DNA of 64,000 bases from NCBI GenBank assembly GCA_013397865.1, contig VZTI01000411.1, positions 249,097 through 313,096 of the forward strand, given 5' to 3'. Source of the stretch: Struthidea cinerea (taxonomy: Eukaryota > Chordata > Aves > Passeriformes > Corcoracidae). Under the pieces are notes generated by a model that worked only from the letters and a program-made list of their open reading frames with translations, was not told where the DNA came from and did no database searches. Below, one piece after another: positions 13,482 through 25,900 of the stretch (its first letter is position 1; every line of letters starts with the position of its first letter). The position numbers and the translations under genes were made by a program.

Positions 13482-14639
13482 ATTTGCTGTTGTTGATGTT
13501 GTTGCTCAAATTTGAATTTTGAAAATATGTGCCCAGATTTTTCTGCACTGCAGCTATGGTCAGGCTCTAGGATAATCTCCAGGATAAGAGAGAGTAGCTA
13601 TCAGATTGTTGTTTTTCATTTATCACCGTTGTTGCTGAAAAAAAATAACAATTGTAGCCTTCATTGGTGGAGGGAAGTGGGAAAAGGAGAGGTAAGGAGG
13701 GGATGGCAGCAATCACCTGTTTGCCTTTGTATTTAATGTGTCTTCCTGTCAGCATATTGTGTGAAAAGCACAACCCAAGGGTATCTGGATTTCTGACATT
13801 TTCTTCCTTCATGGCTTATGCCACTACAAATCCATCAGGCCTGCAGTCACATCCTCACAGTAGCCTGGAGTGAGCTTGCGAGAGGCCAACCTCAAGCACC
13901 AATTCTGCCCCTAATATCCATATAGCAGAGGTGGCTGAAATTTCAGCTATATTTAGGACTGAATTTCAGCTGATGAAATACCACTATAAGAGCTCTTTCT
14001 CCCAGAAAATATAGAGCCTAAAATGAAGTCACTGGGTCATCATAAGAGATGAGAACAAAGCTTTTAGATCCAAGAGGGTTTAAGTGTGGAACAGTCTTGT
14101 AGGAGTGCTTGGACAAGTCTACTCTGATAGTCCTTAAGAAGTACTACATAACCATCCTCATTTTCCAATTTTTCCCACCAAAAATTACATTTATAGTTGT
14201 AATATTCTAGTCCTCCTCTCTTTGAAAAAGACGCCAGAAAACCCAACCCCGCCCAGAGTTTGGTCCCCCAAGAAAGGGAAAAGCCAGGCAATTACATATG
14301 TCTGTAACTGAGTTACTGCTAATGGGTTTACGCAGAAAGCGTTCAAATACTCAGATCACGGACAGCATAAAATAAGTGTTTAACAGCCCTAGCAGAACGG
14401 CCAAGGTTTGACGGGGCCCAAACAACCTGTCCTGATGATGTGGCTGAGTCCTGATGGGAAGAGCAATTTCACTGCTGTTGCACGGGGAATTCTTGTTCCA
14501 TAAACAACAACCTCGGTTCTCCTGGGAATACTGCAGTCGCTCCAGGAAATAATGCAGCTTGCCATTTGTTAGTTCATGATATGCACTTTGTTTACTATAC
14601 AAGAAGAGATTTAGTGAAATGGCTTGGGGTTTGAAACGG

Positions 14640-14960
14640 GATTTTTCAGCTATTCATAATTTTGTAGCTGATTTAACCATTCACCTGGAATTGTGATGCA
14701 GAGCAAGTAATTGCACACGTTAATGGCAATTACAATAACTAACAGGCATAATGAAGTGTTTTGCATATGCACTCGTGGGATTTTTGTGCATGCAAATCAG
14801 TTGTATATTTTGTACAACTTTTCATTGTATGTTAAAGGACTCTTTTATGTGTTGTTGCCATGCCTATTTTATTCAGCACAGGATATTAAATGGAACATTC
14901 AAAGAATTCAAGCACACAGCTACCACTGATATGTGTGTTATAATTGACTGACTGCTTAAT
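14640..14960. promoter_or_regulatory. Candidate conserved enhancer element
   Basis: The block carries CACGTTAATGGCAATTAC (homeodomain cores TTAATGG and CAATTA), GCATATGC, and an exact octamer ATGCAAAT at 14,790-14,797, then TAATTGACTGACTGC and TTAATCAGATTGC words. Dense POU and homeodomain sites in otherwise balanced, repeat-free sequence are typical of conserved neural enhancers. Conservation itself cannot be checked here, so the borders are nominal. Confidence 0.3.
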
Positions 14961-15679
14961 CAGATTGCATGAATGGTGCTTCTTTTTTTAACCAAAGGCT
15001 GAGGCTTACGTGTTTGTCTAGTCCTCTGGTAGATCAAGGACTGTCTTATTTGCTAGAAATACAAAAATTTTAACTGAACATTGAGAAAATCCCTTTGGGG
15101 ATTTTCTTCAGAATCTACCAGCGGAAGAACTTCAGTAGAGTTGATAGCACAGCGGCCGGGATTTGCCAGACTGCTCTTCTTCCTTTGGTTTTGTTTCATT
15201 ACTTCAATGTTCCTTTTGAATTTTTTTTAAGACTAAGTTGTGCTACAACAAGTCATTAAGCTTATCCCCTTTTACTTACTCCTGGTTTCTCCACATCCAG
15301 TTCCTTTCCAGGTGAGCCCAGTAGGCTCCTCCAAGAGCCCAGAGCTGCTGTGGCTCTTTATTTGGTAGGGTAAGGGTTTTTCTTTGTACATCTTTGCTTT
15401 TTGAAAATTCTGATGAGATTAGCCTTGAGCTACCTGCATAACCCATTTCATCATGAAATGGTAAAAAAAGAAATGGGGAAGAATCCCCTAAATTCAGGGA
15501 GTCAGCTTGCACAGGAGGACAGTCCAGAAAGCTGTAGCTCTATCAGTGGGATGGCTTGGCAGTTCTGTAATGCTGCCTAGACTTCTTCCAGGGAGCAGAA
15601 TGACTCAGTGCAGAGGAGACAGAGCTAATGATGGCTGAAGAGTCCTAATGATGCGTGTTGTATACAAACAAAGTACAAA

Positions 15680-15790
15680 TCCATTATATTCTGCTTTCGT
15701 TTTATTAATTGGTCATTCATTACCCAGTGCACTGTCAATTAAGCGGCTCTAAAGAAATTCATGGTATCCTCCTGTTCCTTTTATCCATAA
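15680..15790. promoter_or_regulatory. Candidate conserved element with homeodomain sites
   Basis: The block contains TTTATTAATTGGTCATTCATT and a nearby CTGTCAATTAAGCGGC word, giving two closely spaced homeodomain cores (ATTAATTGG and CAATTAAG) in non-repetitive sequence. It lies 80 bp upstream of the exon-like frame at 15,870. Assignment is motif-based only. Confidence 0.2.
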
Positions 15791-15869
15791 TGAATATGTC
15801 AGTCTCTGATTAAATGCCTGAGTGGGTAGAACATGTTTAGAGGGTATGACATCGTCTACCTCTTCACAG

Positions 15870-16170
15870 TATGACCCAAGGCTCTGATGACACAATTAAG
15901 GCATGCTCCAGCGGACAGACCAGTTCCCCACAGTGGGCCTTCTCAGTGGGCTCGTCCAAAGACATAAGGGTTATGATTCAACCTAAAATCAGTCTCCAGG
16001 AGTGTCTCAATATACCCCCTGCAGGAGAGTCTCAGTGTGCATATGGCTCAGAACTCACCGAGTCAGCCTGTGCCGGAGTGGAGCTCGAAGTGAAACCCAG
16101 GAACAGCCACCCATGCTTAATAAAACCACCAATTCTTACTTCAGAGCATTTGGAAACAGATAATATTTAA
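15870..16170 (+). other. Exon-like open frame of 99 codons, product not recognised
   Basis: A pyrimidine-leaning stretch ending in CTCTTCACAG gives a plausible splice acceptor at 15,869. Directly after it an ATG (15,871) opens a 99-codon frame that ends in TAA at 16,168-16,170. The frame is richer in GC than its flanks and its amino-acid make-up (Ser, Gln, Glu and Pro rich, few long hydrophobic runs) looks more protein-like than the other frames in this non-coding half. An AATAAA lies inside it at 16,119. I recognise no family or motif. It could be a small exon, a decayed retrocopy, a conserved non-coding element or chance; chance remains likely. Confidence 0.15.
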
Positions 16171-19143
16171 ATTCTGACAAGCAAGGTATCAAATAGTCAT
16201 GCTAGTCTGGGAACACAGTCAAATGGTTCAATCTATTCTAATTTGGCTAATTTCTCCTAAAAATTATAGTGGTCTCTCCCATTTAACAAAATTAGGCAGC
16301 ATCTGTGCAAAGCAAGGTTTGAATAGCCAAGCATATGTTTTGCACACATGCAAATAAACTTAATTAAGAGCTGCACTCAGTCACAGAGTGAGCTGACATA
16401 AGGTATTGGACTAGGACTGAGCAGTGCCACTTGTGTTTGGCTGCTGAACACAGACAATAGACATTTCAAACACTGCAGAAATAATCTAGCAGGTACGAGT
16501 TGGTGATGGTGACAGGAAAACTGTGACACAATCAAGGGAATATGCAGATAGAAAGTATGGAGGTGCAGATCCATTACTCATCAGGAACAATTTGCTCAGT
16601 GGTAGTGGATGCCATTGCATCTGACTAAATCAGTAAGGGCCGTGAAAACAAATTTGGGTCATGCTACCACCTTAATTAGTAACTACTAATCTTGCTAAGC
16701 TTATTGCCTTCTCAACCAGTCAAAAACCCCCAGACTTTTGCCTCCAGTTCCCCAGATGACCTGTAATAACTTTCAGATTGCGTTTTATTTAACTGATCTT
16801 GACTTGAAACATGAACAAGTTCTGTCCTTCTCAAAAAATACAGAAATAGCTAAAAATGTGAATTGGAGAGAAAGTCCTTGCTTCTTTTTATAGTCACAGT
16901 TTGAATTTCATGCATGGCAGTAGCTCTAAGGCACTGAAGCTATTAGATCATTTTTAGTTCTACCTATTATGTGAGCTGTTTTAGAAGAGAGAAAAACCTA
17001 CTCAAATGTATTTAAAGATAAAAGCAAAACATGAAACACAGCACTTTGAATGTATGCGGGCGTCTGCATCAATGGCATTCACGAGCCAAGTGCTTTCTGA
17101 AACAATCACACAGAGCCTGAATTCACAGCCCGAACCATTACATAAACACTGCCAGCTTTAGTGGATGGGGCTGTTTCATCTCCAGTGTAGCACTGGGAGA
17201 TGGCAGCCACACATCCCGGCCACGGCGCTGCCTTTTGTCACTCATTCACACCAGTCCCAACAACTGAGTGCCAAGGGTGGCTTTGTACCCAAACTGGGGG
17301 ACAGCTGTGGGGGGAAGACACTCAATCCATGCAGTGTGACTGGTACCAAACATACTCAAGCTGCTGAGATCTCTGACAGGCTGGATTTCCAGCTGGTGGA
17401 AGATGATCTTCCAGTGGGATCAGGAGAGTTAACTCAAGCTGGGTAACTGGTGTGTTCTCTCTCCTTATCTTTCACTTTCTCCCACATACGCCCCCATTAT
17501 CTTTAAAATGTTTTAACTGCTTCTACTGGGCAGAGGAGGAGAAGAGCAGCAAGGTAGGTTTTTGTCAGAGTAATCACCTTGTTCTCTCCATTTTAATCAA
17601 GAGGGTAGGCTTAGGTATCCTCACATCTGGGACAGCCATCTTGAATTACTGTTGGAGAACCAGCCTGGAAAAGTCATCCAGATATGTGTAATGAAACATA
17701 AACTAAATGGGGTGCTTGGAGATCTCTAGGGTATTGCCTGAGCAGAGGGCCATTAATTCTTAGACCACGGTCATGAGTATTGGATCTTCACCTGAGCTTG
17801 CAAGCACTGCCACGTGCTGCCCTTTCTGTGCAGCTCTGGGGGAATTGGACATCCTCCTGCAAAGAACGCTTGCCAGAACAAGCTCCTGGGCAGTGGGAAA
17901 TACCCATGAAGTGACAGAGTTGTGTAGCTGCTTGTTTTTCCATATAGCAGAGGCAAGTGTTTACCTAATGAAGAGATAAATACAGAGACTACCTGGGATT
18001 TTGTCTGTATTTGAACCAGTTGTGCACCTTTTTCTATTATATTTGTGCTTCCTTTTCTTTCGAAGGGATTTGGGGGTGCTTAGTGCTTTGGAGGGCTTTG
18101 AACACAGCGAATAAGAGGAATGTGGAATTCAGACTTTGGAAGGACCTGTGAAAGACAACAGGAGATGGGCTTAGAAATAACCACTAGGTGTTAACATTCT
18201 ACTACAGGGAGTGCTTGTAATCCAGTATGGTATTTAATTTTTTCTTATGCTTTCATAAGCAGGGGGTTTATGGGTTGTACATATTTTATATACACTGCCA
18301 AATATTTTTAGCCAAAGGTATTTTTGATCCCGGGCGCTCCCACAGGATTGGGATTGGCCTTTTCCTCTGGTCTGGCTCAACCTCTGGGCTGACTCAGCAC
18401 AGCAATGATGTCTTCCTGAGATACATCCTTTACCTAAGTGACACATTTGTGAAACAAGAAATGGAAGTGTACAGGGACTCCAGTGAAGATCAAAAGAATC
18501 CATATCTTAAATTTCATCTTTTGTTACTACTATGCAAGAATAGAAGAATATTTTTTCCCGTCATCTGCATGAGATGATTTTTTAGACACAAAGACCTTCA
18601 TTCTGTAGTAGAACGATGCTAAAACAGGTTTCTTGTTAAAAACTACTGTTCACTCTCTTTCGCTAATACAAGAACATCCGTGTTTTCCTGAACAGAAGTT
18701 ACGTGGTGCTAAAGTAATAACTGAAAGGATCTTCCTGTTTCCATTGAAGGAAACAGTTGAACTTCCATCTACATCAAAGAATCTCTTTCTGTACTCCTGG
18801 CCGTTTTAATGGTTTTCTCTAGTAAATCTGAAGGCTAGAAGAGCAGTTGTCATGGGAACTGGCAACAGATGACTCAAGAAAACAAAATTAAATGTTGGCT
18901 TGATGTCAGCAGCTAATCTAGTGCCCTGCCAACTGCAATCACAGCTAACATGAGCCTTGCCCAGCAAGCTGTGATTTGAAAGGAGTTCCAGCCGAAGATA
19001 GAGTTTCTCACCCCATGAACAGGAGAACATTTTAAAAACTGAAACTAATGAGGGGACCCAGCAACTTTGGAAACAGTGAAACTTAGAAACATTGTTTATA
19101 ATTGCTGAGTTAGAGCTTAACAGCTACAAATCAGAGTTTCTTC

Positions 19144-19169
19144 TTTGACATCAAAATTGTGATGTCAAA
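19144..19169. repeat. Perfect 10-bp inverted repeat
   Basis: Arms TTTGACATCA (19,144-19,153) and TGATGTCAAA (19,160-19,169) flank the 6-nt spacer AAATTG. Each arm contains TGACATCA, close to a CRE/AP-1-type bZIP site, so the palindrome presents two inverted bZIP-like half-sites. TTAATTACC follows immediately. Confidence 0.75.
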
Positions 19170-19639
19170 TTAATTACCATTTCAAGATCTGTCTTAGCAT
19201 TTTCAGAATCCATATGATTGATTTGTGCTGGGACAGAGTCCAAAAATAGTTTCAAATTGTGGTTTTAGTGCATCTGTTATCTAGAAAATCCAATTCCTAT
19301 GCTATAATCTATTTTGCAAAGGAACATCTTTAAGGATATCATTTTTAGACATGGAATTTAAAGACTTTTTTCTAAGAAATCATATCTAGCTTCTTTTGCT
19401 CATCATGAGTGGATTTTAAGGCTTAAAGGCCTGCATTAAGAACTGTAATTCAGAGAATATATAAAAAATTGTCTTTTGTATCCAGTGATGGAAAATAGTC
19501 TTGGTTAAGAACAATCTGCTAATACTTGGCTCCTCCTAGTGACTGTTAAATTAGCCCATATGGAGTGTAACAGAAAATAGAACAGTCTTGAAATAAAATA
19601 AGAGTGTGTTTGGAGCTTGTTTACATAAACACAGCCTAT

Positions 19640-19860
19640 GAAAATCCATGCAGGTTCACTTATGAAAGTACAGTGGATTAATTAACTATTAAAATCTGTG
19701 TGGACACTCATGTTGAGAATTAAAGTGAGCTCAATTTAATTTAGCTTTATTCTGTTCCAAAGTAAATGAACCTAAATTGAATTAAGATTACTTTAATTCT
19801 AGGAGAGAGTATTCATGCAAATTTACTGTGGTTTAATTAAGCTACTTCCAAGCACACTCA
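19640..19860. promoter_or_regulatory. Candidate enhancer with repeated homeodomain and POU sites
   Basis: Within 220 bp there are exact TTAATTAA palindromes at 19,678-19,685 and 19,833-19,840, an exact octamer ATGCAAAT at 19,815-19,822, and further AATTTAATTTAG and GAATTAAG words. The block is not simple-sequence DNA. This layout resembles homeodomain/POU-bound enhancers, but AT-rich DNA yields such words by chance, so the call is tentative. Confidence 0.3.
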
Positions 19861-20491
19861 CTTAGGTAAATTGGATTAGATTTTGTAAGCATTTCCACGT
19901 GTAAAAAGCCCATAGGATTCATGTAAAGGACAACTTCTGGGCTGAAATGTCTTTGTGTGCAGTAATGTATCAGTCTGGCCACTTAAGTAAACATGCAGTG
20001 ATTGACTTTTCTCTTTGTTCTGGGCTTTCCCACGTGCACTACTGCCATTGTTCTCTCTAGTGCTGCTGCGCACTCCGGGTTACTTCATGGGGAAGGTTTT
20101 CTAACCTTACTGCAGTTTGGGTTTTTTGAACTGGGTACCAAAACTCTCTGCACCCACAATACCTGGAAGTCCTGGAACTTTTAGACTCCCAGGCCAGCTT
20201 TGTTGTCAGTAGTAAATTGTCAAAGAACTTGCTCAGAACCTACGACAATCCCTTCTCTAAATATTAAAGCTCTCGTTAGCTTGATACGTAATAAATCCAG
20301 TAGAACCTCATTTGCCTTTTTACATGTATAAAATATATTAAGACGCCTTCTGAATGAGCATCTCACACGCATCTAGATCAGTTTAAGTCAGGAATAGATT
20401 AATCTCAGTCTACCCAATGCGTCCGTGTTTCCAAGTCCACTCTCAAAGGGAATAAAAGTCAGCTGAACCTACTCAGAACCAATTTCTAGAG

Positions 20492-20540
20492 CCATCCATC
20501 CATCCATCCATCCATCCATCCATCCATCCATCCATCCATC
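20492..20540. repeat. (CCAT)n tetranucleotide microsatellite, about 12 units
   Basis: An uninterrupted CCAT array of about 49 bp follows GAG and ends before GGACTG. It is perfect, so it is likely to be length-polymorphic. An antisense open frame across it shows a repeated Asp-Gly-Trp-Met pattern that is only a product of the repeat. Confidence 0.97.
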
Positions 20541-22297
20541 GGACTGAAAATGTGTGTCTGTCCCAATCTCCATGCACGGGGCACACATTTCTCTTTTTTG
20601 GGGGATGTAGCTGAGGAGCAGACAAGAAGTGGAGGGAGCAGTAGGTTTTTCAGGTGGCACTGCCCTGCCCTGGTTGGTGAGCGTGCCCAGGACGTTGCTC
20701 ACACGCTGTTGAATGCTTCAGCAAAGGCTCATTTGTGGCTGGCCTACCATGAAGCCAAGAGGGAGTTGTGCTACAATATTATTTCTTTGGAGATTGTGCA
20801 ATTTATGATCTTTGTTCAAGCCTGTGCCTAAAGGCACAATTTAGCCATATACTGTACATAAAGGTTTCAAAGAGAAGTACATGCCAGTGCAGTGCTCAAT
20901 TCATCTGGCTTTTCTTCCACTGCAGCTGCATTGTGCATTACTGAAAGTAAATAGTGTTACAAACTTACATCTATTTGCATGATATTCCACATAGAATGGC
21001 CTATAAAGAATGCAGTCAATGAATAAAATATAAGGTTTAGATTTTAAAAAAAAAAATCTATTGCTGTTCAACAAGTGTTGAGATTTCTCTGTGGTTTTGG
21101 TGGGAGTTTTGACTTTTTAGTGAATCAAGGTCCTTTTCTATGGGCTGTGCATAGTCCTGAGCTGACCTTGGTGCTGAACACTGGCGTGGTCCTCCCTGGT
21201 CCACATTACCACCTCCCTGGAACTCCCAGTGTGAGAGAGAGAGCTGCGAGTTTATGAGGATAAATAACATGTTGGGATATCTTACTCTTACTAGCTGATT
21301 AATGTAGAGCCAGTTTCAAATTCTTACAGCAATTTTTGAGGGAGGGTGCTTAAGAGAGGCCCAAAACAGCAGTCCATGAAAGCATAATTCCTGACGTGTT
21401 GATTTGGATCTATGGATATGGAAGTTTTGTTAATGAAATGAAAATTTACGAATTTAATGAGAATTTTATCCAGTTTTAATCTTCAGAGGAATGGAAATAC
21501 AGTTTTAAGGCTATGGCCTGTGCCACCAACACTGTCCTCATATTCAGTTTTTTCATGATTTATCCTTATATAGGAAGGACAGAAACCCATATTTTCAGGA
21601 CTAGAGACAAAATATGTACTTTTACACAGTGCAGGAATTGCCTCCTCACTGATTATTCTCTGGAAAGACCATCACAACTTCAAGTGAAAAGGCAGGAGAG
21701 ATTGTGAAGAATGCTCATAGAATGTGGGAAGCGATAAGAGAAAATCCTACAGGGATTACAGTTGAGTGCTACTGCTTTTTGACATCACTCTTTTCACTTT
21801 ATTCTGTGTTGGCTGGTGAAAAAGTGGCCATCCCTGTTTCAAATTATTTGCTCTGTGGTGACAAATGTTAGAAGCTACAAAGATCTTATTTTAACAAGTG
21901 AGAAGAGAAATACATGTTGTGTGTGATGTTAGGTAATGTTTGTAAAGCTTCCCTTAAAAATTTATTTGGAGCTCAGACTAGGAATTTCAATTGCAAACAG
22001 AGAAATTCATCCCAAGGAGCGGTATGGGTTATCAACAACTTGTTCACTTTTGTATTTTTTGTACAAAATGAACCTGATTTATTGTTTCTTGCTTTGCCAA
22101 AGTTGCTCTTAAAGTCTAGAAGAGTGGATAATTTATAGACTTCTAAGCTTTTCCAGCTTTGGCCAAATGGAATTTTCTACTGTGCTTCAGTGTTTCTGCC
22201 TGAAGGTCAAAAACATATATTTGGGACATCTGTAGAAATATTGGTAAATAATTGATGGATGTGGATGTGTATTTTATTTGTAGGGGTTACATAAACA

Positions 22298-22362
22298 GAT
22301 CACAGGATCACAGAGTGATTCAGGCTGGCAGGGATCATAGAAGATCATCCAGTCCAACACAA
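22298..22362 (-). repeat. Short CR1 LINE 3'-end fragment, minus strand
   Basis: CACAGGATCACAGAGTGATT, then CAGGCTGGCAGGGATC and AGATCATCCAGTCCAACA match the reverse complement of the last 60 or so bases of CR1. The copy is diverged (GGCTGGCAGGGATCAT in place of the usual GGTTGGAAGGGACCTT) and ends abruptly, so it is an old 5'-truncated insertion. Confidence 0.85.
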
Positions 22363-22679
22363 AGGTTCTTTGCAAGGAAGAATTTCTAGTTTCTCAGAGG
22401 ATGCTGTGGTTGGAAAATAAACTGAATTGTGAAGCTGTATCTTGTTATTGCAGAAACAAGGGTACAGCATGATTATATTTCTTTGTTCTGTCAAATACCT
22501 TAAGAAGAGCTCTTATTCCTGTGGAATCAGTGTCAGTGAAATGAAAAACCCAGTGTTGGGTCTTTCACTGCTTTTGGAGTAGTACTTATGTATAATCAGT
22601 TTAGGGTGAAGTTCTGCATCCCCCACTCACGGAGCAGGGCTTTGCTGTGTGGATGATCACAGCAATGGCCAACAGGAAT

Positions 22680-22960
22680 ATGTCTGATTTAGTGACGTGA
22701 GCAGCACTGGCAGGATCTGCCATTTGCATTAACTGCACCCTGATCCTCACTCTGGGAGTAGCTGTACGTGCCGTCACAGGGGCTCGCAGCCTGCGTCAGT
22801 GACATCTTCACCAACTGATAATAATTCCCATCCACTGTATTCATTTCCAGGATTATAAATGTGTATTGATAGGAAGCCCTCGAATCCTGACCCTGGTGCA
22901 GCTGGAATGATGCATTTAATCATTCATCACCTACACTGATAAATCCAGGCTTAATGATTT
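22680..22960. promoter_or_regulatory. Candidate conserved element
   Basis: A CRE-like TGACGTGA at 22,693-22,700, a reverse octamer ATTTGCAT at 22,722-22,729, and a later stretch with GATGCATTTAATCATTCATC and GGCTTAATGATTTTAATAA words lie in balanced, repeat-free sequence that is richer in CpG than its surroundings. It sits about 300 bp beyond a CR1 fragment. The motif content suggests regulatory DNA; nothing proves it. Confidence 0.3.
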
Positions 22961-25900
22961 TAATAATAGCTCAGCATTGCACTGAGTGGCTTCTGTTTGG
23001 AAAACTCTGTGTTGGAATACTCACTTCAGACCTATGCAGAGCAGATCTGGCACTACAGACTCCCCACTGGCTACGTTGTGGCTCCAGGCTCTTGCCCAGG
23101 GAAGCAGCTTTTTATCCCTGGCATCCCAATAGTAATCTCTTCCCTCTTGCCCTCACAGGAGCTCTACAGACCCACTAACAAAAGACAGAAATACTAACAG
23201 GAAACGCGTTTAAATTCTCAGCCCTTCACCATTTCACTGTTTACCCCTTACAGTAATTTCTGGGCTTGGGCAGGGTTTTATACAACTCAGTTGCATAACA
23301 ACCTTTCAGTGAACCATTAAATTGCTTACACATACAACAGATTTCTGTGACAGATGATAAAAATAAAAATTGAAGAAAGGCCTTATTGAGAAAATGAAAG
23401 GAATTTATTGCCATGTTTAAAACCCCCAGATATCCTAATTAAGACGGATCAAGACACACAGTGATAGTAGTGTATGAATTTTCTAGCTTTTGAGTATAAT
23501 TCTTAGGACATTTTAAAGATACTTCCAGGAATATATTGGAATCTCTGGTCTCTCTTTTTCTGCTAAATATAACATTAATTCCAAATCAGCAAAGGTTACA
23601 AATGTTAATTACTGTAGTAGGAACAAAGTACTCCAAGCACGTTAAGTGTATTCAAATGAAAAAGACTTTAAAATAAGAGAGATTTCTTTGGGTTCATGAC
23701 AACAAGAGAACAAATGCCTCATTCTACAGTATTTCTAAATCTAATCTTAAAGTTTTTGCTGTAAAGAGTAGCTGTTTCCAATTTTTCAGTATGCCTCTGA
23801 CATAAGTGTTCATGAAACCTGATAGAAAAAAGTCTCAAAACTGAGTCCAAGCACAATTTATGAGTATTTAAGAAATACTGAATGTTGTAGTCCTAATTTC
23901 ACCTAATTTAAAACCTGTTAAGAAGGATTTCTCAAATACCAATTTTTCTTCGCTGTGAGTGTCTCAAAGAGTCTTTGATTCCATTTGAAGAGTTCTAAAA
24001 TTAGCACTCAGCATTCTGATACACAAATTTTCTCATTATCATTCTTTTCTTGGAAAAGAGGAATCAAAAGCAAAACACCTTGGATTTTTAAGAGGTGACC
24101 TACCCAATTTGCACCCAGTGACCCCTTCCTCAGTGAGGAAACAAGATTTTCAATATCCGCATACACTTTGTGCGCCAAGTTTGTGCTCTGTCACTGCCCC
24201 AGCCATTACCTGGTAACTTTGACAATTTAATCTCTTTTACTGAAAGACTTTTTAAGAAGTTGCACAATAAAGCATGACAAGATGGAATGTTGCCCAGCTT
24301 CAGTGAGAAGAGTCACAGTTTATTACCAGCAAAGTCTTATATTTTAGCTATAATCCAAAGATCTATGAATCTCGTAGATAAATGAATGTCTTCTAACACA
24401 GAAATACATTGGCAGCTGAAATGTAAACTCTTATACCCAAAACTATTGCCACATGCACAGAATTTAGCAGGAGACCTTTAGGATGCTTTACAAAGTTCAC
24501 ATACTTGAAGCATGTTTGCGAAGGAAAGCTTCACTAAAACGTAGTTTCCACCAAGAAATGGAGAATTCCATTCTATGGAGAATACGAAGTGTATGACTGG
24601 AGCTCAGATTCTAAAAGACATACTTTAAAAAGGGCTGTATTCACTGTAGAGATTATTTATTCCTGCAGTGTAAGTAGCCAGAGGTGCTTCATATATGGAA
24701 GTGTAAAAATGAGAGTTCTGAGTCTCATGCAAAAAGGGAAGATTAAGTCGGAGTCTGGTAAGGAGGAAAAGTTTTATTTATGGCGTTGAAAAATCTGAAG
24801 TTAAGCTGTTCTGAGCTTTCGGGGAATTTTGCCCACCAGCAAGAGTACAAAGCAGCATCTTCCTCAATATGTTTATTCCTTTGTTAGTCCTGTATCCAAA
24901 GTTTCCTCTTGCCTTGGTTGCTGCAGCCTCAGGAGCCCTCCAGCACTGCCTGTGCGGCCGTAACACAGCTCCTGCGTTGGGTAACAGCCACTTCTCTGGG
25001 CCTGAAGAGTGATGATTCATAGAAACTTCGGCTCCAGGAAAGATTTGGTTATTTTTCACTTGCATTTAAGAAGCTTTTGACAGATTTTCAAACTTGTGTG
25101 CCTAAATTTCAAGCATTTAGAAGCTTAGCAAACATGGGTTTAAAACTCAAAGCAGCCTGTTTGGCATAAGGCATCTCCCTGACAGATGAATCCTATTAAC
25201 CTTGTAAAGACTAAGTGCGTAAGTTTAACCACATGTTTGGGAACTTTGCTTTAAGAATCTTTAATTTTTAATAGAGATGTTGCTTAATATTTTTATTTAC
25301 ATGTGAAGTTAGGCCTTTGGTTGTCACAGCTTTTTCCAGAACTTCGGTAAGTAGAAGGGCTGAATTCTGTGCACAGAATGGTGAGAGATGGACATTGTAT
25401 TTTTTTTTTTAAATTAACTGATCACTTCAATACAACCAAGAAATCAGGCTTTTAGATAGAAGGATGTTTGTCCTTTGCTTTGGTTGACTTTATCTTCCAC
25501 TTTTCCCTACACAAAATTTTTAACCTAGGTTGTGCCACTGACATTAATTAAAAGACTCCCAGTGATGGTAAGTTGTTGAAGCAGTCCTTCATTAAACTTG
25601 TTCCCTAAAGTATCCCTTAGGGAATAAACAGTGGGCTGTCCACTGGAAGCCTCTGTTTTACATATGTTCATTGAATTAAGCCAAATCAGTTTTATATTAT
25701 CCACATGATTAGTGCACTTTCTTGTTCAGAAGCAGCAATTTACCTGAGCTGCAGTGGATCTTTTAGTCACTGACTAAACTATTCTGGAAAATAAATGTGG
25801 GTGGTTGTAGATGATGCATAAGAAGACTCAGTAAGAGAAAAAACTGTTAATATCTATTTCCTGGGGCAAAAAAAGATTGTGATTTACTTTAAATTTATAA

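Larger units (their letters stand above)
12901..22960. other. Non-coding interval rich in enhancer-like motifs
   Basis: By hand I find six exact POU octamers (ATGCAAAT or its complement) in this 10 kb, at 12,937, 14,790, 16,348, 19,815, 20,973 and 22,722, against only three in the other 54 kb. The interval also holds a G-quadruplex motif, two TTAATTAA homeodomain sites, a 10-bp perfect inverted repeat and an exon-like frame at 15,870. No gene is recognised. It is most plausibly a cis-regulatory region within PHACTR3 intron 1 or upstream of it. This is inference from motif density only. Confidence 0.35.

Noticed and set aside
17165..17446. 93-codon forward frame with fairly balanced composition
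   Set aside because: There is no convincing splice acceptor or promoter and no recognisable product. The sequence may instead be conserved non-coding DNA together with the block at 17,041-17,160.
20469..20702. Antisense frame with repeated Asp-Gly-Trp-Met units
   Set aside because: The repeats are a translation of the CCAT microsatellite, not a protein repeat domain.
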